A stretch of DNA of 64,000 nt from Norana najaformis (Eukaryota > Annelida > Clitellata > Crassiclitellata > Hormogastridae). This document shows positions 24,301 to 30,816 of the stretch, piece after piece (position 1 is the stretch's first letter; each line of letters starts with the position of its first letter). The translations under genes and the position numbers were made by a program. The stretch lies in NCBI GenBank assembly GCA_964023275.1, contig OZ029913.1:46503976-46567975 (forward strand), in the 5' to 3' direction. The notes below the pieces were generated by a model that saw only the letters and a list, made by a program, of their open reading frames with translations, was not told where the DNA came from and did no database searches.

Positions 24301-27300
24301 TTGTGTTTATTTAGCTCAGCCGCTTGTGTAATCTCATTCTTTACTTAAGACTTATCTTTGTCAAATTGCTTACCTGCCATAGGCTGCCTTTCTGTCTCAG
24401 TGGACTGATCTTCTGGATATTGACCTGATTGCGGCTTGATTATGATATGCTATTTGTTGATGCCTAGTGCATTTGATACCAGCGAGATAGAAGTTCTTAA
24501 TTAACTATCAACAATTCTGCAGGCCATTGTAGCAAAAGTGCAGAATGGATATCTTCAGATTTTCCTGCAGCCCAATCCAACAAAGACAGTGAATATTTGG
24601 CTGGGCACACACCAGATAATGTAAAGAATTGACAAAGAATCGATTACATCACGATACCCTGACTGGAATTAACAACTTGTGGTCCGCAACCAGAGTGTGC
24701 TTCTGGATGGAGGCTTATCAGTGGCACACCATGTGAACTTCCTTTGCAGGCCCTGCCTTTGCCAGCTGCACTATAAGGGTTCATGTGGTATAATATGTCA
24801 TTCAGTGCTGCAGTGACTCTTGTTCATTCATTCATCATGATGCACTTGGATTACTGCAATTCAATCTTAGGAGGCCTGCCAAAGTTTTATTTTCACCAGC
24901 TCCAGTCCTGTCTCAACTGACCTGCTTGAGTTGTAGCCAAAATATATCAGAATATAAAGTACTACACTGTCTTCCTGTTGCAGAGCAAAGAGCATTCAAG
25001 ATCATCCTGCTGGCTTGTTGGCATTACCCTGCATCACGATAGCTGATGGGTTAGAGCTCTCGGCTCGTAACTCAGAGATTAAGGGTTCAAGCCTCTCCTG
25101 TGTAGGGACCTTGAGCAGTTGAGGCTTAGTCATTAGATAGTGGCACTTAATTATTGCAGTAATAAAAAGTATACATCAGGGAGCTGTGTTCCAGTCTCAT
25201 CAGTAGGGTCGTTGATCATTTCACTCTGCTGCTGATGGAGATGTGCAGATATTCCACACTTCGACTTGAGCCCATTGTGCTTTCTCATGTGTTGAACCAT
25301 CCTCTGGCAATAGTTTCCCATTGCATTTAGGTACTGTTGTGTCTGACTCTGCTACACACATATTTTTAAACTGTCTTAAGATGCACTTGTTAGACTGGTT
25401 AGATACTTGTGTGCAGCGCTTTTGAGAGGTAATTAAAATGTGCTATATTAGGTGTCTCGATATATGTATACTGTACATTACCCTTGTTATACAACAAGTT
25501 GTGAGGACATAATTCTTTGTTTTTACTTGAAAGGAGTGTTCCAGCTATCACTTAACCCTCACTTTACTTGTGCCTGCCAACATATTTTGCCATTATTCAG
25601 TGGCTTTTCAGCCTATATGACCACTCCTGAATGATGCCCTTTTGAAGAATTTGAATCATTCTTTAAAGGCCCATTTACAATGCAGTACATTTACACCACA
25701 TAAGACTGCTTCACAGGAACACTGAGAATCTACTGCAGAGTTATCATTTGTGTGAATAGAATGATTATATTGGTAGGAGTTAAATAATCTTACTTTGCCT
25801 AGTGAAGAGCCTTTCCTTCTGTGAGGCTCAAAAGGTGCCATGTAAATGTATGTATGTTATGTGTATATGTATGTGTCAAGACACTTAATCTGGTGCCTTT
25901 TAAGTGCCTCTCAAAAGTGTTGCGGTCACTTGCCTAAGTGGTGTTAAAGTTCACAAAGAGCAAATAGTTCATCTGTAAGCAAATAATGCTCAGTTAACTG
26001 CGAAAGTCACCACTGGCAGTAAAGTCAAAATATTCGGTTTTACTGTAGCACCATATCCAACGAAGGACCTGGAATTGATGGAAAAGATGATCAAGGACAC
26101 TGAGAAGAAACGCAAGGCCAACCAGAAGATGAGGATGCTGTCAGCCACAAGAGCAATGCTCAAAGAATTTCACAAGAAGCTGAACCAACAGCTGGCTAAC
26201 CTTCTACAGGATGTCAAGTTCACCTGGCCCGAATTTGCAGTTGACCCAGATCTGACTAAGGAACAGGCAAGTACATAAGCATGGTTTCCAGAGTGCCACA
26301 GAACATTTTACTCTTCACCACCTATGTTAGATGTCTATGTATTATATATAGTAATTGGTAATACCTGGTTACAATACAGACTTGGTGATTAGTTTGAAAA
26401 GGTAGCTTTGTGTCTATGTGTGTGTGTGTGCAAGTCCATGCCTTGAAGAAGAGTTCAGCTTTAAGTGATGTTTTAAATTTTATATCTTTTAATATTAAAA
26501 TCAGTAAACCTCAGTGTTCTAGCTACATTCAGATTAGTGTTTACCAATTGGTCAGATACACAGACTTTGAGGTTACATGCAACACTTCTTTTTGCTTCTC
26601 ACACTTGAGTTATACCATAACAGATCTTATGTACACCAAAAATTTTATTCGTTCGGGTAAAAAGTGGGGCCTTACCAATTTTCGAGTGGAGGCCATGTTT
26701 TCAGCATGGATTGTAAAATGGTGTGTACCTTAGCTCTATCACAGTTTTTGCATTTCTTCTCCATATTTGGTGGCTGACCCAGGTCTGAGTAAGGAACAGG
26801 TCTTTCAGTCCTACACACTTGACAACTAAAGTCTGGAAACAGCAGACACTAAAGTAGCCAGAACTATGTATGTTTATATCTGGAAATTGATACAGTGCCT
26901 TTTAAGAACCTCTCAGAAAGTCCTTGAAGGTGGAATGAATGAATTAATGAATGACTGCTGAATGAAACAAAATAGCAGTTTTATACTGTTACTACATATG
27001 TATGTGTATTTATTTATTTATATTCACTTAGTTTTATTTATTTTCTTTATATAAATTTATTTTAATTTTTTACCCAAGATAACAATGATCCATCAGGATT
27101 TAAATTACAAGTGCTCAAGATAAAAAAATAAACTAGATTCTAGAACAGCTAGAACTCATCAAAAGTATTGCAGAAGGCAATGGCGTTGAAGCACTGGATT
27201 GTGGTGTCACTGTGCTGAAAAAGATGACTGGTTTCCATCGTGTCACCAGTTGCACAAGTTCAGACAGCACCCCAACTCTGCACGAAAAGCTAGGCCTTTG

Positions 27301-28247
27301 TAATTAATTTATTTCTGAGTTTGAATATTTGTAACTGAAGCCTGTAAATTTGCTTACAGTTGGCACCTACTGAAGCCCAGCAGCAAGAGCTGGATGAAAG
27401 GCAGCGTCAGGAGAGAGAAAAACTAGCAAGAGAACAGCAGGAGAGAGAAAGACTAGCATTACAACAGGACAGAGAAAAACTAGCAAGAGAACAGCAGGAG
27501 AGAGAAAGATTAGCAAGGGAACAGCAGGCCAGAGAAAAACTAGCAAGAGAACAGCAGGAGAGAGAAAGACTAACAGGAGAACAGCAAGAGAGAGAAAGAC
27601 TAGCAAGAGAACAGCAAGAGAGAGAAAGATTAGCAAGAGAACAGCAGGAGAGAGATAGATTAGCAAGAGAACAGCAGGAGAGAGATAGACTAACAAGAGA
27701 ACAGCAGGCCAGAGAACAACAGCTGAAAGAAGAACTACAGAGGGTTCAGATTCAGAGAGAACAGCAACAGAAAGAACTACAGCAGAGGAAACAGCAGCAG
27801 AGAGAGCAACAACAGCAGAGGGAACAACAGCAGAGGCAATTGCAACTCGACCAGCAGAGGGCACAGCAGAATCAAGCAAATCAACAGATGCAACAACAAC
27901 AGCAGCAGAACCAGCAACAACAGGGACAACAGAACCAAAAACAAGTACAAGAGGAACAGAGACTGCAGTTTCAGGCACAACAGAATCAGCAACAACAGCA
28001 ACATAATCAGCAGCAACAGCAACTGAATCAGCAGCAACAGAATCAGCAGCAACAGAATCAGCAGCAACAGAATCAGCAGCAACAGAATCAGCAGCAACTG
28101 AATCAGCAGCAACAGAATCAGCAGCAACAGAATCAGCAGCAACAGAATCAGCAGCAACAGAATCAGCAGCAACAGAATCAGCAGCAACAGAATCAGCAGC
28201 AACAGAATCAGCAACAAGGTCAACCAGTTCAGCAAAGAGCACCATAA
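6272..28247 (+). CDS. CHST15-like: Carbohydrate sulfotransferase 15-like gene, 5' incomplete, with Q/N-rich C-terminal extension
   Basis: Six exons join in one frame: 6272(or 6274)-6394, 8272-8428, 19044-19197, 20571-20718, 26049-26266 and 27360-28247. Junction phases are 1, 2, 0, 1 and 0, and every donor/acceptor pair agrees. In order the protein shows [23 protein letters not shown] (the GDxSPS-like segment), VVVLRDP (start of the 3'-phosphate site), [34 protein letters not shown] and a final [16 protein letters not shown]…FTW. This order is that of CHST15 (GalNAc4S-6-O-sulfotransferase) homologues, Golgi enzymes that transfer sulfate from PAPS to glycosaminoglycans. The PAPS 5' loop and membrane anchor should be in upstream exons not found here. 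The last exon adds about 295 repeat-rich residues that the family normally lacks. Introns are loaded with transposons. The family assignment is firm; exact orthology and substrate are not. Confidence 0.85.
6423..6540 (-). mobile_element. Non-LTR 3' terminus in sulfotransferase intron
   Basis: The complement reads …AATGGTGCTGTAGAAGTTTCCACATTAGATTAG, the same end type as at 1660-1720 and 19225-19300. The body is short and non-coding, so this is a truncated copy or a SINE using that LINE tail. Confidence 0.45.
6560..8165 (+). mobile_element. CR1-like LINE, RT region, decayed
   Basis: The reverse transcriptase is broken over several frames: [22 protein letters not shown] (6650-6710), [13 protein letters not shown] (6900), [13 protein letters not shown] (7160-7195), YADDDQLY (7258-7280), then [15 protein letters not shown] and the thumb/C-terminal part ending [10 protein letters not shown] (8040). 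A tandem duplication of about 60 bases lies near 6715-6800. It ends in an AATAAAATAAATAAATT tail at 8143-8160. It is inserted in the intron between the first two recognised sulfotransferase exons, in sense. It is dead, with several frameshifts and stops. Confidence 0.8.
8272..8428 (+). CDS. CHST15-like: CHST15-like exon, GDGT motif to 3'-phosphate site
   Basis: The acceptor TTTCTGTTGCAG precedes a two-base start that completes Gly, giving [11 protein letters not shown]. The exon ends [14 protein letters not shown] plus AG at the donor GAGAG|GTACAG, and the next exon's G completes Arg. The LRDP core is the usual start of the PAPS 3'-phosphate-binding motif. Confidence 0.88.
9600..12838 (-). 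pseudogene. Transposase-like protein of uncharacterised 'FDTxxSNTG' family, broken
   Basis: Pieces follow family order on the complement: an N-terminal part (12838-12645, then 11405-11027, including [20 protein letters not shown] and acidic SSEEEASSE), GPPKRRR and [10 protein letters not shown] (about 11000-10900), [11 protein letters not shown] (about 10746), [16 protein letters not shown] (about 10575), [19 protein letters not shown] (about 10480), [12 protein letters not shown] (about 10240) and [17 protein letters not shown]…[16 protein letters not shown] (about 9740-9610). I recognise this order from proteins that are multi-copy in many aquatic invertebrate genomes; no biochemical role is known to me. 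The conserved Asp residues of WDGK and FDT, and the HH, are candidate catalytic positions by inference. Frameshifts, stops and a 1.2-kb insertion disable this copy. Confidence 0.65.
11408..12642. mobile_element. TA-flanked MITE-like element with ATAAGTCG terminal repeats
   Basis: The ends are CCGTATAAACTCAAATATAAG and, inverted, CCGTATAAATGCGACTATAAG, with 21 of the first 25 bases shared. They are flanked by TA at 11406-11407 and 12643-12644. Extra ATAAGTCGA words sit inside both ends. No transposase frame was seen. A strong hairpin (ACAAAACCATAT…ATATGGTTTTGT) lies at 12316-12356. It is inserted into the coding part of the 9315-13151 element, so it is younger. TA duplication and termini suggest a Tc/mariner (pogo/Tigger-like) non-autonomous family. 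Confidence 0.75.
14134..14215 (-). mobile_element. Non-LTR 3' tail, (TTATTATTG)n
   Basis: The complement ends …CCAGCACTATAAACGTATC followed by TTATTATTGTTATTATT. This is the CACTATAAA-plus-simple-repeat end typical of the LINE/SINE families in this window. It abuts the right terminus of the Tc1 element. Confidence 0.45.
14400..16645 (+). mobile_element. CR1/L2-like LINE with endonuclease and RT, heavily decayed
   Basis: Endonuclease traces occur near 14500-14720 (a GDFNI-like motif reading [11 protein letters not shown]) and an SDH-region scrap near 14800. RT traces follow: [17 protein letters not shown]-like text broken at 15620-15670, FDVVDLS at 15850, [12 protein letters not shown] at 16018-16055, FYADDTQLF at 16107-16134 and [10 protein letters not shown] at 16512-16540, ending near ARTITKTH. 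Many frameshifts and stops interrupt it. A younger LINE interrupts it at about 16648. It lies in sense inside the 10.6-kb sulfotransferase intron. Confidence 0.7.
16648..18610 (+). mobile_element. LINE family A copy, 5' truncated, split by an insertion in the YADD motif
   Basis: RT sequence: [61 protein letters not shown] up to 17040; then 17692 onward TQSFTHG…[58 protein letters not shown] and, after a frameshift near 18370, [20 protein letters not shown]. It ends GTGGCGCTTTATAAATG plus ACAATTACAGTTAC. The copy at 63365-64000 is uninterrupted at the same place and very similar, which defines the inserted segment. It is dead because of the insertion and the frameshift. Confidence 0.85.
17042..17690 (-). 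mobile_element. Fragment of another LINE nested in the RT active-site codons of family A
   Basis: By comparison with 63930, about 650 bases are inserted after YAD. On the complement the right part reads as a LINE C-terminus ([13 protein letters not shown], then [10 protein letters not shown] near 17400). 17045-17240 is AT-rich and unassigned. The exact ends and any target duplication are unclear. Confidence 0.6.
18611..19043 (+). other. Intron end with a small LINE scrap
   Basis: 18665-18765 reads [11 protein letters not shown]…[10 protein letters not shown], a C-terminal scrap of a different LINE type. The rest is AT-rich intron leading to a good polypyrimidine tract and acceptor at 19043. 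No gene. Confidence 0.45.
19044..19197 (+). CDS. CHST15-like: CHST15-like exon, middle of catalytic domain
   Basis: The first base completes Arg of RDPTER. The exon reads [20 protein letters not shown]…[22 protein letters not shown] and ends in phase 0 at CCA|GTATGT. The PSAxDFHxK and CVY segments match the CHST15 family, and the Cys residues fit its conserved disulfides. At the position where the family usually has RDPxERLYSDYLYF, this copy has [13 protein letters not shown], so the usual Ser is replaced by Leu. The exon is shorter than any frame a simple scan would list. Confidence 0.88.
19225..19300 (-). mobile_element. Non-LTR 3' terminus with ATTAGATTAG tail
   Basis: The complement reads …AAAGGTGCTGTAGAAATACTCAGATTAGATTAG, the same end as at 1660-1720 and 6423-6540. 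Only the tail region is recognisable. Confidence 0.45.
19431..19935 (+). mobile_element. Non-LTR element C-terminus (endonuclease-RT type different from the CR1/L2 copies)
   Basis: Across two frames the + strand reads [58 protein letters not shown] and DISEWCG…ATLERQQW. This is the common C-terminal region after the RT in endonuclease-type LINEs (CETW…GRP…EW..DI..W pattern). At least two frameshifts. It lies within the sulfotransferase intron 19198-20570. Confidence 0.7.
19950..20420 (+). mobile_element. Two LINE/SINE 3' ends in tandem
   Basis: TTAGATAGCCATG…AAAAAGGTGCTATAAATAG (20030-20095) and TTAGACATGTGTGCAGCGATTTTGTGAGGTACTTAAAATGTGCTA (20345-20395) are related terminal segments. Others are at 25385-25455 and 54385-54470. 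No coding content. Confidence 0.5.
20571..20718 (+). CDS. CHST15-like: CHST15-like exon, [14 protein letters not shown] to FLQL
   Basis: Starting in phase 0 after AAATCTAG it reads [20 protein letters not shown], then [20 protein letters not shown] and CSFLQL plus one base at CTCC|GTGAGT. The next exon's CA completes Pro. The IG(M/L)Y…W…VF and (V/L)(R/L)xEDY patterns are hallmarks of the CHST15/heparan-sulfotransferase-like fold. Confidence 0.92.
20880..21250 (+). mobile_element. Decayed LINE RT fragment
   Basis: The + strand reads [21 protein letters not shown] then [12 protein letters not shown] and a scrap of the LIEKIV-type segment, i.e. the start of the RT palm, with stops. 21250-22080 shows nothing recognisable. 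Confidence 0.5.
22081..23680 (-). mobile_element. LINE family A copy (minus), interrupted by a family B LINE
   Basis: Entering from 23680 the complement reads [17 protein letters not shown]…[11 protein letters not shown]. After skipping 23290-22316 it resumes at about 22310 with [10 protein letters not shown] and KRLKTVLFP, ending GTGGTGTTTTATAAG plus a (GATTACAATTACAATTACA) tail at 22081-22105. That tail and end match 18560-18600, 24080-24120 and 54310-54340. Confidence 0.75.
22316..23290 (-). mobile_element. LINE family B copy, 5' truncated, C-terminal half of RT
   Basis: A 342-codon open frame (23388-22360) contains [75 protein letters not shown] and [20 protein letters not shown]. It ends GCGCTATATAAGTTATC with an AAATACAAATACAAAATAC tail at 22300-22330. 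It is nearly identical over its length to 47988-48965, implying recent activity of this family. It is 5' truncated just before the YADD motif. Confidence 0.85.
23690..24120 (+). mobile_element. LINE family A RT scraps and 3' end
   Basis: Two partly duplicated segments of the AFD…ILI…HL region (23690-23900) are followed by a weak [11 protein letters not shown] segment. The 3' end is KRLKSVLF…GSGRERF…, with CTTGAAGTGGCGCTTTATAAATGT and ATTACAATTACAATTACA. Stops are frequent. Confidence 0.6.
24130..25460 (+). mobile_element. Decayed LINE with a nested LINE 3' end and a nested SINE
   Basis: Readable parts are [13 protein letters not shown] (24170), [14 protein letters not shown] (24565), [14 protein letters not shown] (24720) and [18 protein letters not shown] (24810-24870). 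24245-24490 is a foreign LINE 3' end matching 61550-61760 (SGLIFWILT…). 25035-25190 is tRNA-like SINE material. The end 25385-25460 has the GCGCTTTTGAGAGGTAATTAAAATGTGCTA terminus. No intact frame. Confidence 0.6.
25040..25110 (+). repeat. tRNA-derived SINE head
   Basis: GATGGGTTAGAGCTCTCGG resembles an RNA polymerase III A box, and GGGTTCAAGCC about 40 bases later matches the B box GGTTCAANNCC. No closing acceptor stem, so a SINE rather than a tRNA gene. Confidence 0.5.
26049..26266 (+). CDS. CHST15-like: CHST15-like exon, end of sulfotransferase domain
   Basis: CA completes Pro; the exon reads [16 protein letters not shown]…, then [24 protein letters not shown] and [17 protein letters not shown]. 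The L-x-x-F-x-x-x-L-N-x-x-L-A-x-L-L…F-x-W pattern is the usual C-terminus of the family, where most members stop. The donor is AACAG|GCAAGT, a GC donor, and a run-on would give only three codons before a stop. Phase 0. Confidence 0.9.
26267..27359 (+). other. GC-AG intron
   Basis: It starts GCAAGT and ends TTTGCTTACAG. It contains a short GT microsatellite near 26420, a minus-strand LINE 3' scrap (26885-26930) and AT-rich sequence. No coding exon was recognised inside. Confidence 0.7.
27360..28247 (+). CDS. CHST15-like: CHST15-like terminal exon: REQQ-repeat helix and Q/N-rich tail
   Basis: In phase 0 it continues [17 protein letters not shown]. About residues 15-130 are roughly ten copies of a 10-residue unit [10 protein letters not shown], highly charged and heptad-like, which suggests a long single alpha-helix or coiled coil. 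Residues 130-200 are Q-rich with charged spacers. Residues 200-290 are QQQQN units from a 15-base DNA repeat (CAGCAGCAACAGAAT), nearly perfect from 28020 to 28215. It ends QPVQQRAP and TAA at 28245. There is no in-frame Met near its start, so it needs the splice. Long frames on the opposite strand are repeat artefacts. A separate small gene is the alternative, but the exact phase fit argues against it. Confidence 0.8.
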   Translation: MAPTEAQQQELDERQRQEREKLAREQQERERLALQQDREKLAREQQERERLAREQQAREKLAREQQERERLTGEQQERERLAREQQERERLAREQQERDRLAREQQERDRLTREQQAREQQLKEELQRVQIQREQQQKELQQRKQQQREQQQQREQQQRQLQLDQQRAQQNQANQQMQQQQQQNQQQQGQQNQKQVQEEQRLQFQAQQNQQQQQHNQQQQQLNQQQQNQQQQNQQQQNQQQQNQQQLNQQQQNQQQQNQQQQNQQQQNQQQQNQQQQNQQQQNQQQGQPVQQRAP

Positions 28248-28361
28248 ACTGAGCTAACACTCGCTCAAAACCTCCTGAAAACAGCTGAGAATTCACCCAC
28301 ATGAGCACCACTTATTTTGGTGTCCCTTAGTACAGCTCAATAGATGAATATTCCTCTTCAC

Positions 28362-30100
28362 CAGTGGCTTAGCTAGGTACTTTTGCTTCCCCCATTAAAA
28401 TTTTGATTTTTACGAAAAACAGCAATACAGAGAAACGTCATGTGTTGAACATCATTTAATGACAATACTATCAAACCAAAAATTCAAAGCAAAAGTTTTA
28501 TAGCCTTGATAGCTGCAAAGTCTTTGGGAACTTCACCAAAACTGATGGAAGTGGCTACTTTATTCTCAACAAAAAAGAAAAGTAAGGTTTGTTAGTCTCT
28601 TGTGATGCTGTAGACCATAAAAGTGATTTGATAAGTTTGAATTCATTTTGCTGAATGAACGTTCACAAGACGCTACTGAGGCTGGTCATTTCAACAGAAT
28701 CTGAAGCTGTGGTCAAAAGTCTCATATGCCTCTAAACCCATTCATGAAATGTACTTGAGCAGACCAGTTGGAGAATAATCCAAACTGTCCCGTTTTCTTT
28801 TGCTGTTTTGATGGAGGCAATTATATCTGTATAGTACTGGTACAATTCCATTCATTCAAATCTTTTGAGTAATGCTTTGCCAGATTGTTATATTTAGTTT
28901 GAAGTTTGATATCCAGCCGATTCTTCATTAGAAAGAAAACCAAAGCAGCTCTCCAATTCTGGTAAATTGTGAAAAACAATTGGAAATTCCAAATACAAGT
29001 TAGTAAAGAAATTTTCTTGGAGAACAACTTCCAGCATAGTCAATCCAGCAGCTGATGCATTTTCACCAGGCATAAAATGTTTCCTTCTAATTCGCCTGCA
29101 CACAGTCACATCCCATTCACTGCAAAAGTTTCTCATTATCACTGCTGATTGCTGCACAGAGGTCTTTTTTCCAGTTTTTAGTTAGGTCCGTCAGAATTCC
29201 CAGGTGATTCAGTGCCTGATGAGAAGTTGTTTTCTTAACGTATAGACTCTTCTGAAATTGATTAGTTGAAGAGACAACGTCTGACCAGAAGAACTGCAGA
29301 GCTACAAATTCGAATTTTTCAATTCCACTGAGGATTAGAGCTGCATTGTTACAGGTATCCAGCATCTCAAATTGGAGTCTTGTGCTGATGTTCAATGCAG
29401 CAGTCACATTTTCAAACTGACTTGAAATGGCTTTTACAGACTCTGCTTTTTGAGCTCCATCTAGTGTCAGAACATTGTAATCAAACAAGAGAAATAGACA
29501 TCACCTCACTGAACTTCCCCAAGGCCAGCCTTGGTCTTAGGGAAAGGTCAGCAAGGTGACTGCCTGCATGGCCTCTTGCCTTATACTAGAACCTGAATTT
29601 GGTTCTGAAAACTATAATTGGTATAAATTTGGTCGCTGAAAGATAGATTTCTTCTTTATTAATCTGGAAAGGGATGAAGTTTTGATATGACATGCACAAT
29701 GTTTCATCTTGCAAGACAGACAGAGGGCAGAGCAATGGGGAGAGAGTGGTTGGGTAGAGAGGAGATATCTAGAGGGCTACTTTGACGGCAGTGACTGATA
29801 AGCTGAAATGTATAATACATGGGTGCGGGAAATTTCAGATGGAGAGAGAGACTGTGTCAGTTCAACTCCAGCAGGATAGACCACATTGTGTACAGTAGGC
29901 CTATCAAGTCTCAAGTTTGTCATCAGCACAATCCTTGGATCTGAGACATAGGCTCTTATTGTCATTTATGTGATCCCCATTGAAATTTTGGGTGCAGATG
30001 ATAAAAAGAAATTTAAAATTTTTATTTGCCACCCCTTGGACTGTGCCGCACAGGGTGGCCACACCACTGGCGCACCCCTCCCTCCGCTAGTACACCACTG
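28362..30100 (-). mobile_element. hAT (ZMYM1-like) transposon relic with perfect 8-bp target duplication
   Basis: It starts CAGTGGCTTAGCTAGG and, on the other strand, CAGTGGTGTACTAGCGGAGG. The flanks are identical 8-mers CTCTTCAC at 28354-28361 and 30101-30108. Minus-strand transposase pieces are 29488-29117 (FEFVALQFFWSDVVSSTNQF, then a KDLCAAI segment), 29157-28894 (EWDVTVCRRIRRKHFMPGENA and LEVVLQENFFTNLYLEFPIV) and a dimerisation scrap near 28670-28560 (ERSFSKMNSNLSNHF then RLTNLTFL). This resembles the zf-MYM/hAT transposase family. Frameshifts and stops make it inactive. It sits 115 bases past the sulfotransferase stop. Confidence 0.88.
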
Positions 30101-30108
30101 CTCTTCAC

Positions 30109-30808
30109 TCACATTTTAAATTCTGTGACTACATCACAAAGCTGCATTTGTATTGTCGAAATATTGTACAGATATCATTAATACTGAAATTCTAAGCTGC
30201 AGTGCTCAGGGTTTGTTGCAACGTTGAGCATCAAGAAAACAAAACTGACTCGGCTGGTTGTAGATTTTTATCTAAGGGCCTTTTTCACTTGTATCTGTTT
30301 CTGTTATGGTTGTTATTCTGTGTGACTCAGCTTTCAGCATCTTGAATCTATCAGAGTAACATTTTACTGCCGGTAAATTTAGTGTTGTATCTGTGTTTAA
30401 CATTTGTTCTGAATTAATTTATTCTGCCAAAGCCTCCTCATAATATGCATCCAAAATTTATTTAACATCAGATTGTGATCTTGTTCTAGCCTCATCGCAA
30501 CGCCGTTACTGACACGAGTGTAAAAGATGGCATTATAGAGGTTCCCAGATCATATAACTGGATGTAATCACGTATAGCATCAGAACACTTTCAGGAAGTT
30601 TTAAATAGCTTTGCTCTTTTTATAACAAACTAGGCAAGCTGTAAAGCTGCTTGAGCCTAGAAAATGGTTCCATGTGTAGTGTTGTTGGGTGATTAATTCA
30701 TACTGATATCATGCACCAGTGCTACAGAAGTTGAGACATTAACATTATAAAGTACATCACTCTGCAACCAGACATTTATGTAGCACCATTATGAAGCTCA
30801 GCAGGTAT
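30109..30808. other. Intergenic, nothing recognised
   Basis: AT-rich sequence between two DNA transposon relics. The first part may be displaced 3' untranslated sequence of the sulfotransferase gene, but no polyadenylation signal close to the stop could be assigned. Confidence 0.4.
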
Positions 30809-30816
30809 TGTCTGCA

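Noticed and set aside
27960-28215. Regular 15-base repeats as a CRISPR-like array
   Set aside because: Units are contiguous without spacers and encode QQQQN in frame; the context is eukaryotic.
27367-28311. Antisense frames of 314 and 152 codons opposite the Q-rich exon
   Set aside because: Repeat composition keeps the opposite strand open. The + frame has matching splice phase, a natural stop and continuity with the catalytic domain.
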